From Aureimonas ureilytica DSM 18598 = NBRC 106430 (GTDB lineage Bacteria > Pseudomonadota > Alphaproteobacteria > Rhizobiales > Rhizobiaceae): 64,000 bases of DNA. Under the pieces are notes generated by a model. The model was not told the origin of the DNA, made no database searches, and worked only from the letters and a program-made list of their open reading frames with translations. Made by a program: the position numbers and the translations under genes. The stretch is taken from the NCBI RefSeq assembly GCF_000382705.1, contig NZ_ARQE01000002.1:620001-684000 (forward strand), in the 5' to 3' direction. This document shows, one piece after another, positions 26,251 through 35,305 of this stretch (the first letter of the stretch is position 1; every line of letters starts with the position of its first letter).

Positions 26251-26359
26251 CAGGGAATCGGTCCTTCGCTGCACGACGCGGCCACAGGGCAGGCCGCCGG
26301 GACACGACACATAGGGAGAAACGGGCCGGCACTCAACGCCGGCCCGCTCCGATAGGAGA

Positions 26360-28255
26360 TCAGACGCTTTCCGTCGGCCGCTTGCGTTCGAGCACGCCGA
26401 GCGCATCCGCCTCGCGGGCGCGGCGCAGCGTTTCCTCCGCTTCGCTTTCCTCGCGCTGCATCCGCCACATTTCGGCATAAAGACCGTTCGAGGCCAGAAG
26501 ATCGCGATGCGAGCCGCGCTCCACGATCACGCCGGCGCGCAGCACGATGATCTCGTCGGCATCGACGATGGTGGAGAGGCGATGCGCGATCGTCAGCGTC
26601 GTGCGGTGCCGCGAGACGAGCTGCAGCGCGCTCTGGATTTCCTGTTCCGTGTGCGTGTCGAGCGCCGAGGTCGCCTCGTCCAGAACGAGGATGGGCGGGC
26701 TCTTCAGAAGCGTGCGGGCAATCGCCACGCGCTGCTTCTCGCCGCCTGAGAGTTTGAGGCCGCGCTCGCCGACCATCGTGTCGAAACCATCGGGCAGAAG
26801 CTCGATGAAGCGCGAGATCTGCGCGAGATCGGCGGCCTTCCCCACCTCCTCGTCCGACGCCGAAGGGCGGCCATAGCGGATGTTGTAGCGGATCGTGTCG
26901 TTGAAGAGGACCGTGTCCTGCGGGACGATGCCGATCGCCTTGCGCACGCTTTCCTGGCGAACGTCCGAGATGTCCTGCCCGTCGATCGTGATGCGGCCGG
27001 AATCGAGATCGTAGAAGCGGAAGAGAAGCCGCGAGATGGTGGACTTGCCCGCCCCGGACGGCCCGACGATGGCGACCGACTTGCCGGCCGGCACTTCGAA
27101 GGACACGCCGCGCAGGATCTGGCGCTCGGGGTCATAGCCGAAGCGCACGTCCTCGAAGCGGATGGCGCCCTGCCCCACCACGAGATCCGTCGCACCGGCG
27201 CGGTCGCGCACCTCCTGCCGGATGTGGAGGAGGTTGAACATCTCCTCCATGTCGGTCAGCCCCTGCCGGATTTCGCGATACACGAAGCCGATGAAGTTGA
27301 GCGGCACCGAGAGCTGCATCAAGAGCGCGTTGATGAAGACGAAATCGCCGAGCGACTGCGTGCCCGCCCGCACCTCCAGCGCCGACATGACCATGGCGAT
27401 GCCCATGCCCACGGAGAAGATGACGCCCTGGCCGAAATTCAGCCAGCCGAGCGAGGTCCAGGTCTGCGTGGCGGCCTTCTCGTAGCGGGCCATGGAGCGG
27501 TCGTAGCGCTCCGCCTCCATGGTCTCGTTGCCGAAATACTTGACCGTCTCGAAGTTCAGGAGCGAGTCGATCGCCTTGGTGTTGGCGTCGGTGTCGCTAT
27601 CGTTCATCTCGCGGCGGATGGTGATGCGCCAGTCGCTCGCCTTGATCGTGAACCAGCCGTAGAAGACCACGGTCGCGGTGATGACCAGGAGATAGGACAC
27701 ACCGTAGGAGAAGCCGAAGATCGCCGCCGTCAGTGCGAATTCGATGAGCGTCGGCAGCGTGTTGAGGATCGTGAAGCGGACGATCGTCTCGATGCCCTTG
27801 GTGCCGCGCTCGATGATGCGGCTGAGTCCACCCGTGCGGCGCTCCAGATGGAAGCGCAGCGAGAGCTGATGCATGTGGACGAAGGTGCGGTAGGCGAGGA
27901 TGCGCACCGCATACTGGCCGACGCTGGCGAACAGCGAGTCGCGCAGCTGGTTGAGCGCGACCGAGACGATGCGGGCCACGTTGTAGGCGACGACGAGCGT
28001 CACCGCCCCGGTCAGGACCAGCGGCAGCCAGCCGACCGCCGAATTGGTGCCGTCCAGCGCATCGACGGCCCATTTGAAGAAATAGGGAATGCCGACCGTC
28101 AGGAACTTGGCGAGCACGAGGAAGAAGCTCGCCCAGAGGACGCGCCGCTTCAGGTCCGGCCGCTCCTGCGGCCACATATAAGGCCAGAGATTCTTCAGCG
28201 TCTGCCACATGGCGCCGCTGTCGCCGGAAACGGCTTTGGGTTGGGTGTCGGACAA
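26360..28255 (-). CDS. Atm1-type (ABCB7/HMT-like) ABC exporter
   Basis: A 631-residue half-transporter: six membrane helices in the first ~340 residues, then an ATPase with Walker [10 protein letters not shown] near 400, signature LSGGEKQR and Walker [13 protein letters not shown]. Closest to the Atm1 group, which in alphaproteobacteria and mitochondria exports glutathione-linked metal or sulfur species. That substrate is inferred from family, not seen. The start is a TTG at 28255 with no clear ribosome-binding site; ATG 28210 is the alternative. A cloverleaf-like fold lies just upstream. psd follows 109 bases downstream. Confidence 0.85.
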   Translation of the reverse strand: MSDTQPKAVSGDSGAMWQTLKNLWPYMWPQERPDLKRRVLWASFFLVLAKFLTVGIPYFFKWAVDALDGTNSAVGWLPLVLTGAVTLVVAYNVARIVSVALNQLRDSLFASVGQYAVRILAYRTFVHMHQLSLRFHLERRTGGLSRIIERGTKGIETIVRFTILNTLPTLIEFALTAAIFGFSYGVSYLLVITATVVFYGWFTIKASDWRITIRREMNDSDTDANTKAIDSLLNFETVKYFGNETMEAERYDRSMARYEKAATQTWTSLGWLNFGQGVIFSVGMGIAMVMSALEVRAGTQSLGDFVFINALLMQLSVPLNFIGFVYREIRQGLTDMEEMFNLLHIRQEVRDRAGATDLVVGQGAIRFEDVRFGYDPERQILRGVSFEVPAGKSVAIVGPSGAGKSTISRLLFRFYDLDSGRITIDGQDISDVRQESVRKAIGIVPQDTVLFNDTIRYNIRYGRPSASDEEVGKAADLAQISRFIELLPDGFDTMVGERGLKLSGGEKQRVAIARTLLKSPPILVLDEATSALDTHTEQEIQSALQLVSRHRTTLTIAHRLSTIVDADEIIVLRAGVIVERGSHRDLLASNGLYAEMWRMQREESEAEETLRRAREADALGVLERKRPTESV

Positions 28256-28260
28256 GGAAG

Positions 28261-28330
28261 CGATCCAATCAGAAGGCGGCGCCAGGGCCGGCGCCGCAAG
28301 GGCGGCTCGCGCGCCGCCCGATTTGGATCG
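28261..28330 (-). promoter_or_regulatory. Cloverleaf-like three-way junction in the leader of the ABC exporter
   Basis: An outer stem (28261-28268 with 28323-28330, 8 bp perfect, extendable by 2 bp past one bulge) encloses two GC-rich hairpins. These are 28276-28283 with 28290-28297 (8 bp, 6-base loop) and 28300-28306 with 28313-28319 (7 bp, 6-base loop). The fold ends five bases before the exporter start codon. It could be a regulatory RNA, a stability element or a terminator of the LysM gene. Confidence 0.6.
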
Positions 28331-28409
28331 GTTCTAGTCCTGCCCCCTGTCCGAGACCAGCCCTGTTCACCCGCCGTCCGGTGAACGGACCGGCACGATT
28401 GAGGTCGCG

Positions 28410-29846
28410 TCAACCGTCCTTGTCGGGAACGCGGAAGACCTGCCCCGGATAGATGCGGTTCGGGTCGCGGATCTGATCGCCATTGGCGAGATAGATCACC
28501 GTGAAGCGACTGCCGCGCCCATAGGAATTGCGCGAAATGCGCCAGAGCGTGTCGCCCTTGCGGATGATGACCCGCGCCTCGACCCGCTCCAGCGCGGGCT
28601 GCACCGTGGTGCCGGCGGGGGGCGCATTCGCGGCGACGACCGGACTTTCCGTCGGCGCCGCCGGCGCGGCGGCAACCGGGCTCTCGCTCTCGATCGGAGC
28701 CGAAGGCGCGGACCCTGCAACGCTGGGAGATGCGACCGGGGCATCGGCCGTTTGCGCATCTGCGGCGGGTTCGGCGGCCGGCGGCGGCGCGATCGCGGCG
28801 AGCGGTGCGGTGTCGGGCCGGTTGAACGGGACTTCCACACGGGCCAGAACCTCGCCCGCGCCATTCACCTCGTCGGCCCGCACGCGGTGATCGCCGACGG
28901 CGACCGGCGCCTGCGCACTCGCGATGAAGCGATCGCCCGCCCCGCCCCGCGTTTCGGCGACCAGCGCATCGTCGAGATAAACGCGCACGCGCGCGCCTTC
29001 GCTGGCGGCGCCCGCGATGAAAAGCTTGCCGCCTTCCGCTTCCACCGCCTCGACGCTCAAAGGCGAGGCAGGCTTGGCCGGCGCGGCGGGTTTGTCCGGC
29101 TGAGGTGCCGGCGTTTGGGTGGTGGTCGCCTGCTCTCCGGCACTCGGAGCGAGCGCGGCGGTGTCCGTCGGCCGGGGCGTCTCGGCCTTGGTTTCGGGCG
29201 CTGGTGTCTCGGTCGCGGGCGTCGAAGCCATCGCCGCCTCGGGCTTGGGCTTCACCAGGATTTCGGACGCCTCGCCCGGCCGCTCCAGCATGACGAGGAG
29301 TTCGCCCTCCTTGCCCTTCGGCGGCACATTGACGATCGCCGTCTCGAGCTTCGAGGCGTCGGCCCGCCCCGTTCCGTCGTTGAGGGCAAGGCGATGCTGG
29401 CCGACCGGCAGCGTCAGGTCGAGCGCGAAGGCGCCGCTGGCGTCGGTCTTGACGTCCGCCAAGCGCTCCGTGCCGCTCTGGAGGCTCACGGTGGCGTTCG
29501 GCGCGGCACGGCCGGCCAGGACGGTGGCGCCATCGGGTTCGACGCGAACCACGTCGAAGCTCGGCGCGCTCGGCTCGGCCGACGCGGCGGCGCCAGCCTC
29601 CTGCGTTTTCGCGGGTTCGGCGGGCGCGGCCGGCGGCGTCGAAGCCGCGGGGGCCGGCGTAGAGGCTTGGGGCGCGGAAGCGGCCGAAGCGGAGGCCGAC
29701 ATAGGGGCCGATGTCGGGGCCGCAGGCGCGGAGGTGCCAGCCACCGTCGCGACCGGGTTCGGCGTCTCGAACAGGCCGAAATGCCACCCGGCGGCAAAGG
29801 CTGCCGCCATGATGGCCAAAACCGAGACTCCCAGACGCGCCTTCAT
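28410..29846 (-). CDS. LysM-domain envelope protein with Pro/Ala-rich linkers
   Basis: The 478-residue product starts with an uncleaved or cleavable N-terminal membrane segment near residues 5-22, then alternates Ala/Pro/Glu-rich low-complexity linkers with small beta-sandwich-like repeats (around DGATVLAGRAAPNATVSL near 105 and a similar unit near 245-330). One LysM peptidoglycan-binding domain ends it (VIIRKGDTLWRISRNSYG near 425, PNRIYPGQVFRVP at the end). It is probably a periplasmic, cell-wall-attached protein. I do not know its role. It is read from its own candidate promoter and precedes the ABC exporter gene. Confidence 0.78.
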   Translation of the reverse strand: MKARLGVSVLAIMAAAFAAGWHFGLFETPNPVATVAGTSAPAAPTSAPMSASASAASAPQASTPAPAASTPPAAPAEPAKTQEAGAAASAEPSAPSFDVVRVEPDGATVLAGRAAPNATVSLQSGTERLADVKTDASGAFALDLTLPVGQHRLALNDGTGRADASKLETAIVNVPPKGKEGELLVMLERPGEASEILVKPKPEAAMASTPATETPAPETKAETPRPTDTAALAPSAGEQATTTQTPAPQPDKPAAPAKPASPLSVEAVEAEGGKLFIAGAASEGARVRVYLDDALVAETRGGAGDRFIASAQAPVAVGDHRVRADEVNGAGEVLARVEVPFNRPDTAPLAAIAPPPAAEPAADAQTADAPVASPSVAGSAPSAPIESESPVAAAPAAPTESPVVAANAPPAGTTVQPALERVEARVIIRKGDTLWRISRNSYGRGSRFTVIYLANGDQIRDPNRIYPGQVFRVPDKDG

Positions 29847-29889
29847 CCGATTACTGCCAATTTGATGTAAAAACTTGATTCCTCACCGA

Positions 29890-29918
29890 GTTTAGCCGCG
29901 CCGCCTTGTCACGGCAAC
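29890..29918 (-). promoter_or_regulatory. Candidate promoter of the LysM gene
   Basis: On the minus strand GTTGCC (29913-29918) and CTAAAC (29890-29895) are separated by 17 bases, about 44 bases before the start codon. Match to the rhizobial CTTGAC/CTATAT consensus is four of six at each hexamer. Confidence 0.38.
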
Positions 29919-30096
29919 GCTCGCCCCGAGTTTCCGGTGCCGTCGAACCGTGCACCGGGGTCTGGGTACGCCTGCGGTCGCCAAACGTGACGCAAGGGCA
30001 ACAGGCGGCAAGTGCCGATCGCCTCACCCGCCGCCGACCAAGCCCCGGACAGGCCAAGCGCCTATGCTGGCGCGAGGACTTCGAGAACGGGAGCGC

Positions 30097-31143
30097 ATGA
30101 TGCGCCAATCGGCCAGGACGGCCTTCGCTCGTGTGGCCTGCGCGGCTCTGCTCGGGCTGTCGCCGATCGCGCCCGCGCGGGCCGACAGCGCGAAGGCGCC
30201 GGGGCGCTGGATCGGGCGCGTCGACGAGACGAGCCAGCGCTTCGGCTGGCCGGGCAGCGGCTTCGCCTTGCGCTTCGAAGGACGCCGGCTCACCGTGCGC
30301 CTCGGAAACCATGGCGAGAACAGTCTCGTCGCGACGATCGACGGCCTCCGCAAACGCATCGATCTGGCGCCCGGCGAAAAGACCTACACGCTGTTCGACG
30401 GGCCGGCCGGATCGCATGTGATCGAGCTGCGCAAGCGCACGGAAGGCGATGTCGGCCTCGTGCGCTTTCTCGGCGCGGAGACGGACGGGCGCTTCCTCGA
30501 GGCTCCCTCGCCCGAGCGGCGGATTCTCGTGATCGGCGATTCCATCTCGGCGGGCTACGGGATCGAAGGGGCCGGGCCGAACTGTCCCTTCTCGCCCGAC
30601 ACGCAGAACCAGACGCTGACCTATGCCGCGCAGGTGGCGGAGCGGTTCGGCGCGCAGAATGTCACGCTGGCGGCCTCCGGCCGGGGCTTGGTGCGCAACT
30701 ACAGCGGCGCGCGGGAGGGCACGATGCGCGACCTCATGGACCGCGCCCTGCCGGGCGAGCCGACGCCCGCCGGCACGGCGCGCGGGCCGTTCGATCTCGT
30801 TCTCGTTCACCTCGGCACCAATGATTTCAGCGGCAGCGAGGAACCCTACGGGTTCGAGACCGCCTATGTCGCGCTTCTGGAAAAGCTGCGCGCGCGCTAT
30901 CCGAGCGCCCCGATCTACGCGTTGATCGGTCCCATGCTCGGGCCGGATCGTCTGGACCTCGCCAAAGCCGGTATCGAGAACGCGCTGACGCGCCGGCAGA
31001 AGGCGGGCGACCGGGCGGTGCGCTTCCTCGCCTTTCCCGCGCCCTCCTCGTCCTATGGCTGCGACTGGCACCCGAGCGTCGCCGCCAACCGTCAGATGGC
31101 CGATCTCCTGGCCGCACGCCTGAAGAGCGATCTCGGCTGGTAG
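30097..31143 (+). CDS. Secreted SGNH-fold esterase, CE2-like
   Basis: The 348-residue product has a signal peptide (cleavage after APARA near 30), an N-terminal jelly-roll-like domain (RWIGRVDETSQRFGWPGSG onward), and a C-terminal SGNH hydrolase domain. Visible catalytic blocks are GDSISAGYG near 147-155 (nucleophile Ser), a Gly in AASGRG, Asn in HLGTNDFSG, and DWHPS near 322-326 (Asp/His). This two-domain plan fits carbohydrate esterase family 2, which removes acetyl groups from sugars. It lies next to two O-acyltransferases and a glycosyltransferase, so a role in surface-glycan acetylation is plausible. Confidence 0.8.
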   Translation: MMRQSARTAFARVACAALLGLSPIAPARADSAKAPGRWIGRVDETSQRFGWPGSGFALRFEGRRLTVRLGNHGENSLVATIDGLRKRIDLAPGEKTYTLFDGPAGSHVIELRKRTEGDVGLVRFLGAETDGRFLEAPSPERRILVIGDSISAGYGIEGAGPNCPFSPDTQNQTLTYAAQVAERFGAQNVTLAASGRGLVRNYSGAREGTMRDLMDRALPGEPTPAGTARGPFDLVLVHLGTNDFSGSEEPYGFETAYVALLEKLRARYPSAPIYALIGPMLGPDRLDLAKAGIENALTRRQKAGDRAVRFLAFPAPSSSYGCDWHPSVAANRQMADLLAARLKSDLGW

Positions 31144-31159
31144 CCCCGCCGACCGTGCC

Positions 31160-32353
31160 TCAGATACGGCGCGCCTTTCCGATGCGCGCCTTCGCGGCGC
31201 GCTGCGTCTCGCGGCGCGCGAGCGAGCGCCCCCAGGCCTGACCGGGCTTTTCCACCAGACGCCAGGTGACGGCGGATAGGACCAGCGTTCCCCCAACGAT
31301 CAGGCCGAGCGCGAGAAGCTCGCGTCCGAGACTGTCCGCCAGAAGGCGCGAGTCCGGCGCCGGCCCGACGAAGATGTCCCAGCCGAGGCGCCGCTCGAGG
31401 AGCGTGCCGACATTCGTCACGCGCGCGATGACGAAGGCGTGGGTCATGTAGATCGAATAGGACAGGAGGCCGAGGATCGCAGCCGGACGCGTCTTCAAAA
31501 GGCGGCTGAGCGCGCCGCCCTCATGGGCGAAGACGAAGATCGCGACCGCGAAGACGAATGGCGCGGCGACCGAGATCGGCGACGTGCCGAACAGGGCGAC
31601 GAAGGCGATCACATAGGCGACCGTCCCGATCTCGACCAACGTCCATTGAGACGCGAGATCGGAGCGCACGTCGCAGCGCAGCGCGTTCCAGACCCGCAGC
31701 CGCAGGAGCGCGCCGAGCGAGAAGCCGGCCAGGCATCGCAGCCAGCCATAATCGACATGGGCTTCGATATGACCGAGCCGAACCAGAAGGAACAGAAGCC
31801 CGCCGAGGACGGCGATAGCGAGAATCGTGCCCATCCGGCGCGGCATCCAGAGGAGAAGCGCGGCGAACAGGACATAGGACACGAACTCGGCCGAGATGCT
31901 CCAGCTCGGATAGTTCCAGCCGAGATTCTGCACGAAACCCAGCGAATGGGTGAGCAGGACATTGTGGACGAAACTGTAGGGCGTCTCGGCATGTCCCACG
32001 ACGCCGGTCGGCCCCTGCCGGATGCGGATGGCCTCGAACACGGCGAAGGCCGTGAGCATGACGAGATGCAGCGGATAGACCCGCCAGAAGCGCGCCTTGA
32101 GAAAGGCTCTCCAATTGCCCTCGGTCCAGAGCCGCTCGCCCCAGGCATGGGCGATCACGAAACCGGACAGGACGAAGAAGAAGTCCACGAACAGGAAACT
32201 GTGCCGCACGAAGCCCGACTGGCCGATCGGCCCGGCGATCGGCGCATGGAGAAACACGACCATCAGCGCGCAAAGGCCGCGCCAGCCGTCCAGCGCGTCG
32301 AAACGCGTCTCGCCCGCACTCCCGATTCGCCTCTGTGCCACGCCATCTACCAT
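31160..32353 (-). CDS. Acyltransferase 3 family (OafA/YrhL-type) membrane protein
   Basis: The 397-residue product has about ten membrane helices and the family start LDGWRGLCALMVVFLHA, an FFFVLSGFVIAH block near 75, and a RFWRVYPLHL motif. Such enzymes transfer acyl groups, usually acetyl, onto sugars of LPS O-antigen, capsule or peptidoglycan. The acceptor is unknown. I place the start at 32353, which overlaps the stop of the neighbouring acyltransferase gene by seven bases; the frame extends further upstream into that gene but loses family similarity. Confidence 0.85.
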   Translation of the reverse strand: MVDGVAQRRIGSAGETRFDALDGWRGLCALMVVFLHAPIAGPIGQSGFVRHSFLFVDFFFVLSGFVIAHAWGERLWTEGNWRAFLKARFWRVYPLHLVMLTAFAVFEAIRIRQGPTGVVGHAETPYSFVHNVLLTHSLGFVQNLGWNYPSWSISAEFVSYVLFAALLLWMPRRMGTILAIAVLGGLLFLLVRLGHIEAHVDYGWLRCLAGFSLGALLRLRVWNALRCDVRSDLASQWTLVEIGTVAYVIAFVALFGTSPISVAAPFVFAVAIFVFAHEGGALSRLLKTRPAAILGLLSYSIYMTHAFVIARVTNVGTLLERRLGWDIFVGPAPDSRLLADSLGRELLALGLIVGGTLVLSAVTWRLVEKPGQAWGRSLARRETQRAAKARIGKARRI

Positions 32354-33372
32354 GTGTTCACCGAAGGTTTGGGCCGCCTTGGAAGCCGGGTGGACAGGCC
32401 GAGAAGCGGCTTTTCCAATGTCATGTAACAAGCGATGCCGGAAAGGGCCGCGACGGCGCTCGCCGCCGCCACGAAGGGCAGACCGCCGCCGAGCGCAAGC
32501 GACAGGCCGGCCGCGTCCCACGCCTTGGCCACGGCGGGCAGGACGATGGCCTGCGTGAGGTAGAGCGAATAGGACGCATCCCCCAACAGGAGGAGAAGCG
32601 GCTGCGGCGCGCGCGCGGCCGGGCGCAAGCCCAGCGCTGCGCCGCCGACGATCAGGGCCGCCGGCAGGCCGGCCTTCACGATGCGTGGCAGATCCAGAGG
32701 CTCGAGCCAGACCAGCGCGGCAAAGCCGGCGAGCGTCACGATCATCCCGATCCCGCCGTCTATCCGCCGCCCGGCGCGGTAAGCCATGCCGATCAGAAGC
32801 CCCAAGCCGAATTCGAGGATGATCGAATTGGCGTAGAAGGCGGGGATCGGCGCGCCCATCGCACCGAGGGCCACGAGGGCGACGAGCACGAGGAGGACGA
32901 TCCAGGGGCGGTGCGCGCGGGGCGCCAGAAGCGCGCCGGCCATGACGAGATAGAAGGCCATCTCGTAGTTCAGCGTCCAGCCGGGAATGAGCACGGGGAA
33001 GAGCTCGCCGAGCTTGGGATGGGCCATCGGCACGAAGAACAGCGAGGCCAGGAGATGGACCGGATCGAAGACGGTGGAGGCCAGGAGATCGGGCCGCACC
33101 AGCGCGAGACCCGCGATGAAGAGCGTCAGCGCCCAGTAGAGCGGCACGATGCGCAGGATGCGCCGTATCATGAAATCAGCCGGCCTCGGCTCGGACTTCT
33201 CGGCCGCCACGAAGATGATGAAGCCGCTGACCACGAAGAAGATGTCGACGCCCAGCGCCCCGACCTTGAACGGGTTGGCGATGCCGCTCTGGCGCTCGAT
33301 GAGTTCGAAGGCGTGGAACACCGCGACCATCAGGGCGGCGATCCCGCGCAGATACTGGATCTGAATGATCAT
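32347..33372 (-). CDS. Second acyltransferase 3 family membrane protein
   Basis: A 341-residue paralogue or relative of the gene it overlaps: IQYLRGIAALMVAVFHAFE at the start, VDIFFVVSGFIIF near 43, RRILRIVPLYW near 70, and about ten membrane helices. The shorter, exopolysaccharide-type architecture (ExoZ-like) suggests acetylation of an extracellular polysaccharide, but no acceptor can be read. The two acyltransferases share only the generic motifs, so they probably modify different positions or acceptors. The gene diverges from the glycosyltransferase gene. Confidence 0.85.
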   Translation of the reverse strand: MIIQIQYLRGIAALMVAVFHAFELIERQSGIANPFKVGALGVDIFFVVSGFIIFVAAEKSEPRPADFMIRRILRIVPLYWALTLFIAGLALVRPDLLASTVFDPVHLLASLFFVPMAHPKLGELFPVLIPGWTLNYEMAFYLVMAGALLAPRAHRPWIVLLVLVALVALGAMGAPIPAFYANSIILEFGLGLLIGMAYRAGRRIDGGIGMIVTLAGFAALVWLEPLDLPRIVKAGLPAALIVGGAALGLRPAARAPQPLLLLLGDASYSLYLTQAIVLPAVAKAWDAAGLSLALGGGLPFVAAASAVAALSGIACYMTLEKPLLGLSTRLPRRPKPSVNTW

Positions 33373-33523
33373 GGACGTCGCGGCCTCGGCTTGGATGCGG
33401 ACGCTACCGGAGGATCGTTAACGGCCGCTCAAGCAAAAGGGTCTAATGCCGTCATTCCCGCTCACGGTTTGGAGACCGGACCGGCTTAGTCGACCTCGCA
33501 CGCGGCCGGAGGGCTCGTTCCGC

Positions 33524-34741
33524 ATGATCGAGAACCGGACGATCCTCTTTCTCCATCAGAACTTTCCCGGCCAGTTCCGGCATCTCTGCGCCGCCTTGGC
33601 CCGGCGCAACCGGGTCCTGTTCCTCAGCCGCAGATCGCCGAACCGGCTGCCCGGCGTCCAACTCCTCGAAGACGCGCCGCATCGCGAGCCCGACCCGCGC
33701 ATCCATCCCTATCTCGCGGGCCCCGAGCGCGCCGTGCTCCAAGGCCAGGCGACGGCGCGGCGTCTTCTGGCGCTGCGGGCCGAAGGCGTCCGGCCCGATC
33801 TCGTGATCGGCCATACGGGCTGGGGCGAGACGCTCTTCGTCAAGGACGTCTTTCCCGACGTGCCGCTTCTCAGCTATTTCGAATTCTTCTACAGCGCGAC
33901 GGGCGCCGATGTCGGCTTCGACCCGGAATTCCCGGCGGACCCGGACGCCGCCTTCCGCCTCCGCATCCGAAACCAGGGCCTCCTTTCGTGTCTGGAGGCG
34001 ACCGATCGCGGGCTTTCGCCGACCCATTGGCAGAAGTCGCGCCTGCCCCTCGCCTTCCAGCCGAAGATCGGCGTGATCCACGACGGGGTGGACACCGACA
34101 TCGCGCACCCCTCGCCGGCCCCGAGCGTGACGCTGCCGGATGGAACGCGCCTCGATTCAGGCGTGCCGGTCGTCACCTATGTGGCGCGAAACCTCGAGCC
34201 CTATCGCGGCTTCCACATCTTCATACGTGCCGCACGGCGCATCCTCGCCGATCATCCGCAAGCGCGGGTCGTCGTGGTCGGCGGAGACGAGGTGAGCTAC
34301 GGCGCGCGGCTGCCGGAGGGCGAGACCTATCGTGAACGCGCGCTCAGCGAAGCGCCGATCGATCTCTCGCGCGTCCATTTCACGGGGCGACTGCCCTACG
34401 CCACCTATCTGAACCTGCTGCAGGTCTCGCGGGCGCATGTCTATCTGACCTACCCGTTCGTCCTGTCCTGGTCGGTTCTCGAAGCCATGGCGACGGGCTG
34501 CCTCGTCATTGCCTCCGACACCGCTCCGGTGCGGGAGGTGATCGAGGACGGTGCGAACGGCTGTCTCGTGGATTTCTTCGACGTGGACGGCATTGCCGAG
34601 CGCGTCGCGGAGGCGCTGCGCGCGCCGGAGCGCTTCCGGCACCTCGGAGAGGCCGCGCGGCAGACGATCCTGGATCGCTACGACCTCAAGCGCGTCTGCC
34701 TGCCCCGGCAGCTCACGCTTCTGGCCGAGATGATCGGGTAG
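33524..34741 (+). CDS. Glycosyltransferase family 4 protein
   Basis: The 405-residue product has two Rossmann-like halves. The N-terminal half starts ILFLHQNFPGQFRHL and matches the Glyco_trans_4_3 type. The C-terminal GT-B donor half contains VTYVARNLEPYRGF near 225, a HFTGRLPY region and the donor-binding stretch SWSVLEAMATGCLVIASD with conserved Glu near 335. It is cytoplasmic and retaining by family. The donor sugar is unknown. ATG 33524 is chosen since it begins just before the first beta strand. It neighbours two sugar acyltransferases. Confidence 0.82.
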   Translation: MIENRTILFLHQNFPGQFRHLCAALARRNRVLFLSRRSPNRLPGVQLLEDAPHREPDPRIHPYLAGPERAVLQGQATARRLLALRAEGVRPDLVIGHTGWGETLFVKDVFPDVPLLSYFEFFYSATGADVGFDPEFPADPDAAFRLRIRNQGLLSCLEATDRGLSPTHWQKSRLPLAFQPKIGVIHDGVDTDIAHPSPAPSVTLPDGTRLDSGVPVVTYVARNLEPYRGFHIFIRAARRILADHPQARVVVVGGDEVSYGARLPEGETYRERALSEAPIDLSRVHFTGRLPYATYLNLLQVSRAHVYLTYPFVLSWSVLEAMATGCLVIASDTAPVREVIEDGANGCLVDFFDVDGIAERVAEALRAPERFRHLGEAARQTILDRYDLKRVCLPRQLTLLAEMIG

Positions 34742-34752
34742 ACGCCGACGAT

Positions 34753-35226
34753 TCAGTTGAGGGCGGCGGCCAGCGCGGGGGCGGGCGTCGGCACCGTCAG
34801 GCCGAGCCGGTTTCGGATCGCGCCGCTGGAATTCACGAGCGCCTCGATCGTGTAACCGCCAAGCGTCGACAGGAAGGCGTTCAGCGCCTCGCGCAGCGCG
34901 GCGTTGAGGGCGCAGCTGTCGATGAGGGGGCAGTCCACCGCGCCGGTCTCGAAGCATTCGGCCATGGCGAAGCTTTCTTCCGTCACCTCGACCACCGCTT
35001 GCAGCGTGATCGCTCCGGCGGGCTGGGCCAGGCGAATGCCGCCGTTGCGGCCGCGCACGGTCTGCACGAAACCGGCTTCCACCAGCGGCTGGAGGATCTT
35101 GAACAGGAAGAGTTCCGAGACGTTGTAGGCCGCCGCGATCTCGCCCACCCGGCTCAGACGGTCCGTGTTGGCGGCGCAGTACATCAGAATGCGAATGGCG
35201 TAGTTCGTCTGGCGGGTCAGGCGCAT
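34753..35226 (-). CDS. rirA: Rrf2-family iron regulator RirA
   Basis: The 157-residue product has an N-terminal winged helix-turn-helix (LTRQTNYAIRILMYCAAN to NVSELFLFKIL) and three cysteines at exactly Cys91, Cys99 and Cys105, the positions and spacing reported for rhizobial RirA. RirA binds an Fe-S cluster and represses iron-uptake genes when iron is plentiful. GAGGAG lies six bases before ATG 35226. Its predicted promoter carries an Irr-box-like sequence. The gene is convergent with the glycosyltransferase gene and divergent from livH. Confidence 0.93.
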   Translation of the reverse strand: MRLTRQTNYAIRILMYCAANTDRLSRVGEIAAAYNVSELFLFKILQPLVEAGFVQTVRGRNGGIRLAQPAGAITLQAVVEVTEESFAMAECFETGAVDCPLIDSCALNAALREALNAFLSTLGGYTIEALVNSSGAIRNRLGLTVPTPAPALAAALN

Positions 35227-35276
35227 GGCGCACTCCTCGAGGCGCGCCGCTTCGGTCGGCAAGCGCTGTCTTCCCG

Positions 35277-35305
35277 TAGATCATTAGAATAATTCCAAGT
35301 TCAAG
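35277..35305 (-). promoter_or_regulatory. Candidate rirA promoter
   Basis: On the minus strand CTTGAA (35300-35305) and GATCTA (35277-35282) are spaced by 17 bases, about 50 bases before the rirA start. The -35 matches five of six positions of CTTGAC; the -10 is moderate. Confidence 0.45.
35283..35299. promoter_or_regulatory. Irr-box (iron control element)-like site in the rirA promoter
   Basis: The 17 bases read ATTAGAA-TAA-TTCCAAG and match the ICE/Irr-box consensus TTTAGAA-N3-TTCTAAA at 11 of 14 defined positions. The site exactly fills the spacer of the predicted rirA promoter, so binding would block RNA polymerase. Irr repression of rirA at low iron is known in relatives such as Agrobacterium. 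Confidence 0.6.

Noticed and set aside
32354-32521. Longer N terminus of the first acyltransferase
   Set aside because: It would overlap the neighbouring acyltransferase gene by about 175 bases and contributes Arg-rich sequence before the family start; ATG 32353 fits the family better.
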